A stretch of DNA of 53,592 nt. It comes from a virus. The stretch is taken from positions 1 to 53,592 of IMG/VR virus record IMGVR_UViG_3300045240_000178, one strand, 5' to 3'. Below the pieces are notes generated by a model that saw only the letters and a list, made by a program, of their open reading frames with translations, was not told the origin of the DNA and did no database searches. Shown piece after piece: positions 1 to 7,510 of this stretch. The first letter of the stretch is position 1; every line of letters begins with the position of its first letter. The position numbers were made by a program, and so were the translations under genes.

Positions 1-127
1 CGAACGGACTCACAAGCTCGCGTCCCCCGAGGAAATCGCCCATCACCAGGCGATGCAACAGCAGCAGGCCGACGAACTGGCCGAGATCGAGCTGAAGCGC
101 AAAGGCCAGCTCGCCATGCCGAAGGAC
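1..127. repeat. terminal direct repeat, left copy
   Basis: Bases 1-126 are identical to 53463-53588. Base 127 differs (C here, A at 53589), and the next three bases match again. Both copies lie in the same reading frame of one gene that is split by the contig ends. This is what a circular or circularly permuted genome looks like after assembly. A genuine short terminal repeat of the virion DNA is possible but less likely, because the copies cut a gene. Confidence 0.9.
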
Positions 128-181
128 CTGCAGGATCTGGTGCGGCTGGCCGCCGAACGCCAAACAAAAAAGGAGAAATAG
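2..181 (+). CDS. hypothetical head-region protein, 3' part (continues from 53302)
   Basis: This is the last 59 codons of a gene that starts at 53302 and runs off the right edge. Joining the copies across the terminal repeat gives a 113-aa protein. The part here is charged and helical, with a QQQQ run, and ends in a Lys-rich tail (QTKKEK) before TAG. It follows the coat gene directly, so a head-assembly or capsid-associated role is possible. I recognise no family. Confidence 0.75.
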   Translation, partial: ERTHKLASPEEIAHHQAMQQQQADELAEIELKRKGQLAMPKDLQDLVRLAAERQTKKEK

Positions 182-184
182 CTC

Positions 185-559
185 ATGACGCAACGTGACA
201 TTACTACCGGTGAGCAGGCCGTCGCCGCCGCCGGCGCCGTTACCGGCACGCTCGATACTTCCGCCCTGGCCGCAACCGCGCTCAAATCCCTGAAGGTCAC
301 CGTCCGCGGCCTGGCGGCTGGAAAGCGCGCTCTCTTCGCCGTCGAAGACACCGCGAGCGCGACGCCGTTTAACGACGCGATCCAGGTAGCGGTTTTCCAC
401 TTCCAGGGATCCCAGCCCGTCGAAGGCGATGCGCGGGAGCGGGCGGTCTACGACATCCCCATGACGCGGTTCGGGGTGGCGAACTCCAAGCTGCGCCTGA
501 ATTGCCTGGCGATCGATGCGACGCCGGGAAGCGTTCTGGCGCACGCCTGGATCGAGTAG
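185..559 (+). CDS. probable structural protein, 124 aa
   Basis: It lies three bases after the split gene, with AAGGAG upstream of the ATG. The protein is Ala/Thr/Val-rich, without Cys-pairs, membrane segments or a signal. It looks like a compact beta-rich domain (segments such as LKVTVRGLAAGKRALFAVED). Its position two genes after the major coat protein, ahead of a terminator, fits a capsid decoration or other abundant head protein. That role is inferred from place only. Confidence 0.7.
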   Translation: MTQRDITTGEQAVAAAGAVTGTLDTSALAATALKSLKVTVRGLAAGKRALFAVEDTASATPFNDAIQVAVFHFQGSQPVEGDARERAVYDIPMTRFGVANSKLRLNCLAIDATPGSVLAHAWIE

Positions 560-605
560 CAGGCGGAAGGGTTTCCTCCTGAACCTCCAAGTGGGGGGAT
601 TTTTA

Positions 606-647
606 CGGCGCGGGTGCTGCTTTCCTTGGCACTCGCGCCGCCTTTTT
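606..647 (+). terminator. Rho-independent terminator after the coat gene block
   Basis: CGGCGCGGGTGC (606-617) pairs with GCACTCGCGCCG (629-640). The stem has 12 bp with a single G-T wobble and an 11-nt loop. CC and five T's follow (643-647). This is the clearest intrinsic terminator in the window. It would separate the highly expressed scaffold/coat/124-aa block from the downstream head-tail genes. Confidence 0.8.
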
Positions 648-663
648 CATTTCTGAGGTCCTG

Positions 664-837
664 ATGACAGATACAGCCGAAGAAGCCGTGATGTTTTTGC
701 TGCTCCACGTGGCGCAGACTGCATCATTCCCCGCCACGCACTCTCGCGCGGTGGAACTGATGGACCGCCTGAAAGCGGAACACGCCGTAGACCAGGCCGA
801 AAACCGCGGCCGGAAGCCGAAGCCGGACAAGAGCTGA
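664..837 (+). CDS. small hypothetical protein, 57 aa
   Basis: This is an ATG-started small frame just after the terminator. Its TGA overlaps the ATG of the next gene by one base (TGATG), which suggests translational coupling. The protein is helical and charged, with a basic C-terminus (GRKPKPDKS). No family was recognised. The tight coupling and lack of any other frame argue that it is real. Confidence 0.6.
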   Translation: MTDTAEEAVMFLLLHVAQTASFPATHSRAVELMDRLKAEHAVDQAENRGRKPKPDKS

Positions 838-1805
838 TGTTATTCACCGACTCCGATATCGTGACCGCCGCCGCCCTGGCGCAGATCGATAGCGAAGTCG
901 CGTCCGTGGCTGCCACAACCAAGCCGGTCATCACGATCGAAGGCCCCGCCTCGGTATGCGCGCTCGCCTGGCAGGAGTGCGGCAGGCGCATCCTGGCGGC
1001 GCAACAGATGTACACCTCCTACCTGGCCTCTCCCGGGATGACGGGAGGCGGTTTAGCGGCCGTCTGGAATACGGGCGTGCCGGCGGCGCGCAATCAGTCG
1101 CGCACCCGGCTGAATCAGATCGTGGCCACGGAATCGCAGTACGCCAACTCCGCGTCGGCCGTTGAAATGTGGATGGCCTACACGGCGCTCTCGATGTTCT
1201 ATCGGGACGCGAGCGCGCGCCTCGGGAAAGACCGCCTGCAGGAGAAGTACGAGCGCTACGGCAAGGATGCCGATTTCGCCTGGCGGCAGTTGCGGCAAGT
1301 CGGGCTGCCCTACCTCACGCAACCCCTGGAGTGCCCCGGCGCCAGGCACGGGGCCAACGCGGGAACGTGGGGCCCGACGAACCTCTCGACGATAGGCGGA
1401 TCCGGCACGGCGCAGGCGCTGCAGGTGGCAATCACGTACTACGATTCGTCGCGGTACGTGTCGGAGGTGGCGAACGGCAACGCGGAGTCGGCGCCGTCCG
1501 TGGTGTTCCCGATCGCACAGGCGCTCGGGCAGGTGCTCCGGGTGTCGATCGCTTCGTTGAATCCGCCTACGGGCCAGATGGATCGGGTGGGTCTGTCGTC
1601 AGGGCTGATGACGCCGCTCAACGCGAGCCACTGGATTTTGTGGATTGGCGTGGCCGGCGGGCCGCTCTACTGGCAGGCGGCGACGCCAATCGGGACGAAG
1701 ACGGTTACCCTCGTGGCGGATCCCGTGACGACGGGGTACATGATGGGCGGCGGCCAGGTGCCGGACCTGGCGCTCACGTTTCAGAACACGGTGGGGAGAG
1801 GCTGA
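837..1805 (+). CDS. hypothetical head/neck protein, 322 aa
   Basis: The protein has 322 aa. Residues 1-170 look largely helical and the C-terminal half is Gly/Ser-rich and beta-like. There is no signal peptide or membrane segment. It is coupled at both ends (TGATG with the 57-aa gene, one-base overlap with the minor head gene). Lying between coat and minor head protein, it is probably a virion or head-completion protein. I cannot assign a named family. Confidence 0.75.
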   Translation: MLFTDSDIVTAAALAQIDSEVASVAATTKPVITIEGPASVCALAWQECGRRILAAQQMYTSYLASPGMTGGGLAAVWNTGVPAARNQSRTRLNQIVATESQYANSASAVEMWMAYTALSMFYRDASARLGKDRLQEKYERYGKDADFAWRQLRQVGLPYLTQPLECPGARHGANAGTWGPTNLSTIGGSGTAQALQVAITYYDSSRYVSEVANGNAESAPSVVFPIAQALGQVLRVSIASLNPPTGQMDRVGLSSGLMTPLNASHWILWIGVAGGPLYWQAATPIGTKTVTLVADPVTTGYMMGGGQVPDLALTFQNTVGRG

Positions 1806-2641
1806 TGGCCGACCTCCGCGATATTGTCGCCCGCCACAACCGCAGCCAGGACGCCCTGGTCGCCACCTTCGAGTCGCACCTCCGCGACATCACCATGCGC
1901 GCGCAAGGCCGCGTCATCGCCCGGCTGCAGGCCCGCCTTGCGATCACTGACGGGGTGATCGACTCGACCGCCGGCAACATGCAAATCCTTCGCAACGCAG
2001 GGCGGTTGTTCATGGCGGAGATGGACAAGGCCGGCTACCAGCGGCTGGTGGACGCCTTCGTGATGGAGTTCCGCGGCACGCTGCCCTTCCTGCAGGAGAC
2101 GCTCGAACTGTTGGGCGAGCAGGCGGGGCAGAAGTGGGGGACGGACCTCGGCTTTACCACGCGCGACCTGTCGCTGCTCGGCGCAACGCAGGCGAATACC
2201 GTGGCGGCGCTGACGGGTGCGATCGAGGCGGTGGCCGGCCAGGCGGTGACGCGCGGGCTGTTCGGCGTGGCGGGTCTGCGCTTCGGGTCGCTGGTCGAGA
2301 TGCTCACCGCGCGGTTCGAAACGAGCATCGGGAAGGCGCGGACGATCGCCGACACGGGGATGAGCACGTTCTACCGGACGGCCTCGGAGCGGTCGTTCCA
2401 GATCATCGCCAAGGATCTGCCGGCGCAGGTGCTCAAGTACCGGTTTAGTGGGCCCGCCGACTTGCTCGAAAGGCCGTTCTGCCGCGCGTTGACGCTGGCC
2501 GGGAAGAGCTACACGCGCGAGCAGATCGACGCCATGGATAACGGGCAGCTACCGAATACGATGATCACAGTTGGCGGATGGAACTGCCGGCACGCCTGGA
2601 ACCTCTCGGTTAGCGATCTGACGCTTCAGGAGGCCGCGTGA
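1805..2641 (+). CDS. minor head protein, SPP1 gp7 / Mu F-like
   Basis: The 278-aa protein starts at the ATG overlapping the previous stop. The N-terminal two thirds is helical. The C-terminus carries the signature of phage head-morphogenesis proteins: LLERPFCRAL, then GKSYTREQID, then GGWNCRHAWN, i.e. Cys ... Asn-Cys-Arg-His. These proteins sit on the portal inside the procapsid. An in-frame extension upstream to 1169 exists but overlaps the 322-aa gene and is rejected. The last 16 bases overlap the convergent gene ending at 2626. Confidence 0.75.
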   Translation: MADLRDIVARHNRSQDALVATFESHLRDITMRAQGRVIARLQARLAITDGVIDSTAGNMQILRNAGRLFMAEMDKAGYQRLVDAFVMEFRGTLPFLQETLELLGEQAGQKWGTDLGFTTRDLSLLGATQANTVAALTGAIEAVAGQAVTRGLFGVAGLRFGSLVEMLTARFETSIGKARTIADTGMSTFYRTASERSFQIIAKDLPAQVLKYRFSGPADLLERPFCRALTLAGKSYTREQIDAMDNGQLPNTMITVGGWNCRHAWNLSVSDLTLQEAA

Positions 2642-2802
2642 TCTACCCGCGATTGCTCGTGCCACGCGATCAACTCCCGAAGTTGCTCCTCGGTCAGTTT
2701 GCCGAACGCGGTCATCGAAAGCGTCGGGTGCATCGGGCCGCCGGCCATGACGGCGCGAGCCGCCTGCAGTTCCAGGTACTGCCTCGGGGTCAGATCGCTC
2801 AC
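2626..2802 (-). CDS. small hypothetical protein, 58 aa (antisense moron operon, gene 5)
   Basis: It starts at GTG 2802, which overlaps the stop of the upstream gene as GTGA. The product is a short helical protein (SDLTPRQYLELQAARAVMAG) without recognised domains. It is the last gene of a leftward cluster embedded between rightward head genes, and its 3' end overlaps the minor head gene tail-to-tail. Confidence 0.6.
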   Translation of the reverse strand: MSDLTPRQYLELQAARAVMAGGPMHPTLSMTAFGKLTEEQLRELIAWHEQSRVDHAAS

Positions 2803-2969
2803 CGCTTCTTCTCCGCCTTCGGCGCAAACCGTAACCGAAATACCGAAGCCGCGACTTCCTCGGCAAGCGCGGCGGCGAACGGTGCGAGCACGCGGCGGCT
2901 CGCTGCATCCAGTTTCGCCGCGCGTTCCTTGCACAGCGCGCACGTCCCGCAGATGCATAGCGTAGTCAT
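2799..2969 (-). CDS. small Cys-rich protein, 56 aa (antisense moron operon, gene 4)
   Basis: ATG at 2969; the stop overlaps the next start as GTGA. The N-terminus has a CxCxxCxxC pattern (LCICGTCALC), suggesting a metal-binding knuckle. A helical, basic C-terminus ends PKAEKKR. It is shorter than usual gene-calling cut-offs, but the overlaps on both sides support translation. Function unknown. Confidence 0.6.
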   Translation of the reverse strand: MTTLCICGTCALCKERAAKLDAASRRVLAPFAAALAEEVAASVFRLRFAPKAEKKR

Positions 2970-3122
2970 TTACGGCTCCGGCTCTGCCTTCGGCATCTCC
3001 ACCACTTCCGCCGGCGCGTCGGGCAAGGGCGAGATGCGCACGTCGAGCGCGTACCGCTTGCCCATCAGGTCGATGGTCACGCGATGCGCGGGGCGGGGGA
3101 GTGGGGTGGGTTTATCGGGCAT
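2970..3122 (-). CDS. small hypothetical protein, 50 aa (antisense moron operon, gene 3)
   Basis: ATG at 3122 with GAAGGA upstream; the TAA abuts the next gene's ATG. The protein has Pro-rich ends around one beta-like core (HRVTIDLMGKRYALDVRIS). No family recognised. Spacing and ribosome site fit the operon. Confidence 0.55.
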   Translation of the reverse strand: MPDKPTPLPRPAHRVTIDLMGKRYALDVRISPLPDAPAEVVEMPKAEPEP

Positions 3123-3125
3123 GGG

Positions 3126-3299
3126 TCAATCCTTCGCCGGAGCTGAACGCGCCAGCCATCGCTGTCGCGCTTCAGGCGGATCCAAAACGTCCAGGATGTT
3201 GCAGGTCACGTTGAGCGTCCCATTCGGCCCGGGAACCAAGCAGTCCTCCGGAAACTCCACCAGCATGCGGATAGGTCCGTACGTAAGCTCAGCGACCAC
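3126..3299 (-). CDS. small hypothetical protein, 57 aa (antisense moron operon, gene 2)
   Basis: The likely start is GTG 3299 (GTG 3296 is the alternative), inside the end of the upstream gene. The open frame runs further upstream only by overlapping that gene. The product is beta-like (AELTYGPIRMLVEFPEDCLV) with a helical end. No family was recognised. Confidence 0.55.
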   Translation of the reverse strand: MVAELTYGPIRMLVEFPEDCLVPGPNGTLNVTCNILDVLDPPEARQRWLARSAPAKD

Positions 3300-3543
3300 G
3301 CTTCGGCACCTTCGTCGGGCCGGACTTGCGCCCCAGTTGGGCGGGGGCCGGGGGGATATACGCGTTCGCGGTGCAGAAGTCGCTGATTCGCTTCTCTTCA
3401 CGGCGCGCGGCGAGGCCCATCGCCTGAATTTCGGCGCGCCGCTTTGGAGTCATGGCGGCGAGTCCCTTGCGACCCTTCACCAGCCCGCCCTTCCTGCCCA
3501 GCGCGACGGCGGCGGGGTCTTTACGCTTGATGGCCACGACCAC
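3289..3543 (-). CDS. small basic KGG-type protein, 84 aa (antisense moron operon, gene 1)
   Basis: GTG start at 3543 (GTG 3537 possible). The sequence VALGRKGGLVKGRKGLAAMT followed by PKRRAEIQAMGLAARREEKR resembles the short GRKGG repeat proteins common in bacteria and phages, often thought to bind nucleic acid. The C-terminus is basic. It is the promoter-proximal gene of the leftward cluster, nine bases from the 14-bp palindrome, so it could be the regulator of its own operon. Confidence 0.6.
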   Translation of the reverse strand: MVVAIKRKDPAAVALGRKGGLVKGRKGLAAMTPKRRAEIQAMGLAARREEKRISDFCTANAYIPPAPAQLGRKSGPTKVPKRGR

Positions 3544-3551
3544 AGTGTATC

Positions 3552-3565
3552 AATAAGCGCTTATT
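3552..3565. promoter_or_regulatory. 14-bp perfect palindrome, candidate operator
   Basis: AATAAGCGCTTATT is a perfect palindrome. It lies in the 37-bp gap between the leftward moron operon (start 3543) and the rightward gene at 3581. On the minus strand TTGCCA lies upstream of it, so the palindrome would fall in the spacer or -10 region of a leftward promoter. No protein partner is proven. Confidence 0.55.
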
Positions 3566-3580
3566 TGCGGGTGGCAATTC

Positions 3581-4276
3581 ATGGCCGCTAGCGCCACTTT
3601 CGTCGGACCGGGCGGAGCCGATGCCGGAACCTCGATCCGCGCCACGGTCGCGGCGTTAACTGTTATCACGGTGGGCGATCTGTTGTTCGTCGGCGAGGTG
3701 TACCGATCGCGCATCAGGGAGCGCACTTTCGCCGGCATCGACGTCAACGGCGCGCCGTTCGCACCCTACGCCAACGGGAAGGCCTTCTACTTCTACCCGA
3801 ATCGCGACTCCGCATCCGGACGCACTCCAGCAGGCCGCGCGGCGCGCGCCACGGCAGCCAAGAACCGCCACGCGAAGACCGGGCGCATCGGGATCCGGAC
3901 GGCGACGGGCATCCGGTACGAATCCTACGCGGCGGCGAAGGCGGCGCACGGCGTGGCGAACGTGAATTTATTCGGCCTCGAACAGCATCCGCACATGCTG
4001 GACGCGATCATGGTCCGCGCCGGCGGCTCGGAAGTAGCCGGAAGCGTCGGGCTTCCGAGTTTCGGTTCCGAGTTCGAAGCGTTCGAGCAGAATCAGCCAT
4101 GCACCAGCCTGACGCTGGGCTTCTACGGCGAAGAGGCAGCGCGCGCGCGGGGCCACAACGAAGGTACGAGCAAGCTGCCCCCGCGGCAGTTCTTCGCATT
4201 GAATGCGGAAGATCTGGCGCTCGGCGAAAAGGCGATCGCGCAGCGGATGGCCATCCGGGCGAGGGGGCGGCGGTGA
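3581..4276 (+). CDS. phage virion morphogenesis protein (Mu gpG-like)
   Basis: The 231-aa protein has a central RERTFAGIDVNGAPFAPYA, the pattern 'R.F....D..G.PW.PL/PY' seen in virion morphogenesis/tail-completion proteins of the Mu gpG family. A basic middle follows (RAARATAAKNRHAKTGRIG). It starts at ATG 3581 and ends with a GTGA overlap to the next gene. It probably acts at the head-tail joint. Family assignment rests on motif and position. Confidence 0.65.
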   Translation: MAASATFVGPGGADAGTSIRATVAALTVITVGDLLFVGEVYRSRIRERTFAGIDVNGAPFAPYANGKAFYFYPNRDSASGRTPAGRAARATAAKNRHAKTGRIGIRTATGIRYESYAAAKAAHGVANVNLFGLEQHPHMLDAIMVRAGGSEVAGSVGLPSFGSEFEAFEQNQPCTSLTLGFYGEEAARARGHNEGTSKLPPRQFFALNAEDLALGEKAIAQRMAIRARGRR

Positions 4277-4788
4277 TCTCGAAACTCATCCGCGACGCTA
4301 TCAAGACCCAGCTTTCAGCCGCCGGCACCGGCCTGAACGACCGCATCGCCGCGCTGGCCGCATCCTACGGAGTCGCGCCCTACGCGATCGACTGGACCGC
4401 CAACTCCACCAACTTTATTTTCGGGCGCGTGTCATCAGCCGCCTTCGAGGAGAGCAGCGTCTTCACCTACCCTCTGCTGACCATCGACACCGTGCGAACC
4501 CAGCACACCAACCGGGTCAAGTTCGCCACGTTCGCCGGACCGGTAATTGCCACGGTGGACGTGCATCACTCCTGGGCGGACGAATCGGTGCTGGCGGACT
4601 TCGCATCGCTCGTAGACCTGACGGAAGACGCCGTGATCGCGGCGCTCAACGACATGAATCACCAGTCCTGGCCGGGCAACCTCCTGTGGAACGGGCAGGT
4701 CGGGCTGCAGCGCGGCGGGATTGCGATGGGCGGATACGGGTGGATCCAGAGCGCGCAGTTTATCTTGCAGTTCGAGTTGATCGTATGA
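4273..4788 (+). CDS. probable tail completion/terminator protein, 171 aa
   Basis: GTG 4273 overlaps the preceding TGA (GTGA), and its stop overlaps the next ATG (ATGA). The 171-aa size and place between the gpG-like protein and the tail tube fit a tail terminator or head-tail connector. The protein mixes helix and strand without Cys-pairs. No firm family recognition. Confidence 0.6.
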   Translation: MISKLIRDAIKTQLSAAGTGLNDRIAALAASYGVAPYAIDWTANSTNFIFGRVSSAAFEESSVFTYPLLTIDTVRTQHTNRVKFATFAGPVIATVDVHHSWADESVLADFASLVDLTEDAVIAALNDMNHQSWPGNLLWNGQVGLQRGGIAMGGYGWIQSAQFILQFELIV

Positions 4789-5201
4789 AGGAGCTTTTCT
4801 TTTCGCTTCAAGACGATCTCGACAGCGTGTGCCGAAAGTTCAAGCATCCGAAGGTGACGCTGATCGTGCGCGCGCCAGAGCTGCCCGACGGCGACGTCGT
4901 GATCGGCAATGACGACCTGGATGAAGCAATCGGCGCAATCAATCGACTGAAGGCGAGAACGCCTGTAATGTCGCCGACGCCTCCGCCCCTGGCGCCAGTC
5001 CCCACCACTCGGGAGGAGGCAGCGGCCTTTTTCGCCCGGTACGGAAACGTCGGAGAAGTGCGAGACCTTCTGAGAACAGGGCCGACCGTCGAACAACTCT
5101 TAGCAGCCGGGAACGCGGCAGTCATGGGAGGGCAGCTACCCTCTACCGTCGACGTTGCCGTGTCCCTGATACAGGAAAAAGGAGTCAAACATCATGTCTA
5201 A
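4785..5201 (+). CDS. hypothetical protein, 138 aa
   Basis: Coupled by ATGA to the gene before, and overlapping the next gene by eight bases. The N-terminal ~60 residues look like a small beta domain (KVTLIVRAPELPDGDVVIG). A Pro-rich hinge (TPPPLAPVPTT) leads to a helical C-terminus. It sits in the tail-completion region. Function unknown. Confidence 0.65.
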   Translation: MKELFFSLQDDLDSVCRKFKHPKVTLIVRAPELPDGDVVIGNDDLDEAIGAINRLKARTPVMSPTPPPLAPVPTTREEAAAFFARYGNVGEVRDLLRTGPTVEQLLAAGNAAVMGGQLPSTVDVAVSLIQEKGVKHHV

Positions 5202-5550
5202 ATTCGTTCTTATCGGCGGGCCGTTCGAGATCTCGGATCACCCAGAATTCGCCGGCCAGGCGCACGCCGAGCGCGTCTTCGGCGACGTGCTCGAAATGCC
5301 GGATGAGCTGGCCAACCGCGCTATCTCAGAAGGCGCGGCGATGCTGCCCGAGGCGACGTTCCAGAAGTGCAACTTCTCTGTCGAGGAGATCAAGGCCTAC
5401 CCCAACCCGCGCCTGCAGGTTGGCGCACCCGCATCCTGGCACAAGAAGCACCTGGCCGCGCGCCTCTTGCTGCACGACTATCGCGAGCAGCTCGCCAATC
5501 CCAAACCCGTCGCGCCGGCGCCGGCATCCACGAAACCCGAGGTAAAGTAA
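5194..5550 (+). CDS. hypothetical tail-region protein, 118 aa
   Basis: ATG 5194 is preceded by AAAAAGGAG. The protein is acidic to neutral and ends in a Pro/Ala-rich tail (PVAPAPASTKPEVK). It lies one base before the tail tube gene. No family was recognised; a small tail or head-tail adaptor is possible from place only. Confidence 0.65.
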   Translation: MSKFVLIGGPFEISDHPEFAGQAHAERVFGDVLEMPDELANRAISEGAAMLPEATFQKCNFSVEEIKAYPNPRLQVGAPASWHKKHLAARLLLHDYREQLANPKPVAPAPASTKPEVK

Positions 5551-5551
5551 C

Positions 5552-6601
5552 ATGCCACAGTTCACCATCCCCCGTTTAGAACGCGTCATCATCGGCCCGC
5601 AGACCGTGCTCGGCACCGTACCCAACACCGCCGGCGTCTGGACTTCCACCGCGGCGAAGCTGCTGCGCACCGGTGTCAACGGCTGCCAGATGAAGGCCGC
5701 GGCGCCGCTCACGCCCGTGCCGTGGAAGACCGGCACCCGATCGACCCAGCCGGGCATCGTGGGCCGCAAGTCTGCCACCTGGGCGCTTCCCAGCATGCCG
5801 GTGATCCTCTCAGGGACCGCGGGCACGCCGGCGGACTCCGATATCCTGATGGCCGCGATCTTCGGGCAGGCGGCCGGCGCCGTGGCGGCTGCCGTCTCCG
5901 TCACGTACGGCTTCAGCGACACCAACTTCCCCACGTTCACGCTGGCGCGCTTCCAGCATCTACTGGCAGGGAAGAGCGAGCAGTTCGCCTACGGCTGCAC
6001 GGTGGAAGAGGCATCGTTCGCGCTGAACGGCAACGTGTTCGAGATGTCTTCCTCGGGGCGCGCCTACTGGGCGCTCGAATCGGAGAATTTCGCCAACGAA
6101 GACGTGCTCGGCAAGGGCGGGTTGACGGCGTACCCCTTGGAGCTGGCGACGCCCACCGTAGTCGGCGCCATCCAGAACGGCTTCACCGGGATCGCGACGT
6201 TCGACGCCAACGTCATGGATCCGACCTCGGCGCCCCTGATCGCCTGCTCCCTGCGGATCCGCACCGGCACCGTGCTTTACATGGACAACTTCGGCAACGT
6301 CTATGCGTCAACGCCGGGCGGTGGAGAGCGGGCAGTGAGTATCTCGGCAGACTTCCAGGATTCGGACTCGGCGGCGATCAACAACCTGAAAGTGAAGGCG
6401 AAAGCGAAGACGCCATTCAACGTCACGCTGCAGGTGGGAACGATTGCGGGGTCGATCTGCACGTTCAATATCAAGAGCGTGCAGCTTGAGCTGGGCAACT
6501 ACTCCGACGACGGAGCGCGCGTGAAGACGTCGTTCGGCGAGAGCATGGCGCACGCATCGGCGATCGCGAATATCGACGACGTGACGATGGTGCACACGTA
6601 G
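5552..6601 (+). CDS. major tail tube protein, 349 aa
   Basis: It follows the head-tail joining genes and precedes the chaperone and tape measure genes, the standard slot of the siphovirus tail tube protein. The sequence is rich in beta strands and short Gly/Ser/Thr turns, with no signal or membrane segment. At 349 aa it is long for a tail tube, so an extra domain is likely. Call based on synteny and composition. Confidence 0.65.
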   Translation: MPQFTIPRLERVIIGPQTVLGTVPNTAGVWTSTAAKLLRTGVNGCQMKAAAPLTPVPWKTGTRSTQPGIVGRKSATWALPSMPVILSGTAGTPADSDILMAAIFGQAAGAVAAAVSVTYGFSDTNFPTFTLARFQHLLAGKSEQFAYGCTVEEASFALNGNVFEMSSSGRAYWALESENFANEDVLGKGGLTAYPLELATPTVVGAIQNGFTGIATFDANVMDPTSAPLIACSLRIRTGTVLYMDNFGNVYASTPGGGERAVSISADFQDSDSAAINNLKVKAKAKTPFNVTLQVGTIAGSICTFNIKSVQLELGNYSDDGARVKTSFGESMAHASAIANIDDVTMVHT

Positions 6602-6605
6602 ACCT

Positions 6606-6857
6606 ATGATCGACATCAATCGAGCTACAAGCGTGACGCCGGAAGTCTCGGCGTTAGTAGATGACATGTTCGACTATCACAAGTGGACTCCGGAACAGGT
6701 CGAAGCAGGCGGCCGTATTCGCAAGGCGCTGGCCGATGCGGTCCGGGTCATTATCGCGGACGTGCCGCCATCGCCGGACCGGACCGCCGCCATTCGGAAG
6801 CTGCGAGACGCGCGGATGGACTGCAACTCGGCCATCACGCACAGAGGGAAGTACTGA
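6606..6857 (+). CDS. Acb2-like cyclic-nucleotide sponge candidate, 83 aa
   Basis: Residues 22-77 match the pattern I know for phage Acb2 (Vs.4/DUF7681) proteins: an F-x-Y-H box (MFDYHKWTPEQ), then a long helix (IRKALADAVRVIIADVP), then a second helix with AAIRKLRDARMDCNSAI, where Acb2 has AL..L..A..WANAAIA. Acb2 forms hexamers that bind cyclic di- and trinucleotides and so block CBASS signalling. Here the usual W-A before the Asn is replaced by D-C. The gene lies between the tail tube and the chaperone genes, five bases after the former, in a moron-like slot. Confidence 0.7.
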   Translation: MIDINRATSVTPEVSALVDDMFDYHKWTPEQVEAGGRIRKALADAVRVIIADVPPSPDRTAAIRKLRDARMDCNSAITHRGKY

Positions 6858-6859
6858 GC

Positions 6860-7510
6860 ATGTTCGCACGCACCGTGATACACGATTCAACCACCACTCC
6901 CGGCGTGAGCTTCGAAGTCCGCCGCATGGGCCTGGGCACGCGCACCGATCTCGACTTCGAGACGCTTGCCCACCGGCAGAGACTCCGCGAACTCGAAAGC
7001 GACTACCCCGTGCCCTGCGGAAAGGAAGCGGAGTTGTCCGCCCAACTTGAGATTGCGAAGCGGAAGTCTCTCGCCGTTCCCGCCGATCAATTCGAAGCCG
7101 TACTCGAGGCCGATGTGAAGCCGCTGGCGCTCGAACTCCAAGCAGCCATCCCGATTGACGTGCGGAAGAAACGCGCGGTCATCGATGAGGAGTATGCGCA
7201 GGTCGATGCCCGTCTTCGGGCGGCGTGGATCCGCTCCGGGCTGATCGCAATCAACGGCGGCGAACTCGACGGCATGAACGCGGAGGAGCTGCTGGACTAC
7301 GGGCCGCGGGCTCTGGCGCAGGAGATTTACTTGTTGCTGGTGAATGATGGGCGATTGCGAGGAGGCGAAATCCCAAACTTAGGACCGCCTATCACTTCTG
7401 GCGAAGCGGTGGGTGGGGACAGTCAGAATTCAACTGCGGGAAGTGCCGGGGTCCTGCAGGTGGTTGGTACGTTGAACGAAATTGTTTCAAGTACTTTCCG
7501 GCCAACGTAG
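6860..7510 (+). CDS. tail assembly chaperone (G-type), 216 aa
   Basis: ATG 6860 is two bases after the Acb2-like gene. The protein is helical and charged, as usual for tail chaperones between tube and tape measure. A CCCAAAC heptamer in the correct phase at 7372-7378 predicts that a fraction of ribosomes shift -1 into the frame that continues to 7809. The unshifted product keeps 43 further residues rich in Gly, Ser and Thr and ends at TAG 7508-7510. Confidence 0.75.
   Translation: MFARTVIHDSTTTPGVSFEVRRMGLGTRTDLDFETLAHRQRLRELESDYPVPCGKEAELSAQLEIAKRKSLAVPADQFEAVLEADVKPLALELQAAIPIDVRKKRAVIDEEYAQVDARLRAAWIRSGLIAINGGELDGMNAEELLDYGPRALAQEIYLLLVNDGRLRGGEIPNLGPPITSGEAVGGDSQNSTAGSAGVLQVVGTLNEIVSSTFRPT
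7372..7378 (+). promoter_or_regulatory. -1 ribosomal frameshift site (C CCA AAC)
   Basis: The heptamer CCCAAAC is split by the zero frame as C-CCA-AAC, the X-XXY-YYZ layout of a -1 slippery site. The -1 frame is open from 7348 (after a TGA at 7345-7347) to 7807, so it spans the end of the G-type gene. This matches the lambda G/GT arrangement. The downstream stimulatory structure was not worked out. Confidence 0.75.

Noticed and set aside
1-127. True terminal repeat of a T7-like phage
   Set aside because: It is short, cuts through one gene, and fits the overlap expected from circular assembly.
1169-1804. N-terminal extension of the minor head gene
   Set aside because: It overlaps the 322-aa gene in another frame, is Arg/Gly-rich, and the ATG at 1805 is coupled to the preceding stop.
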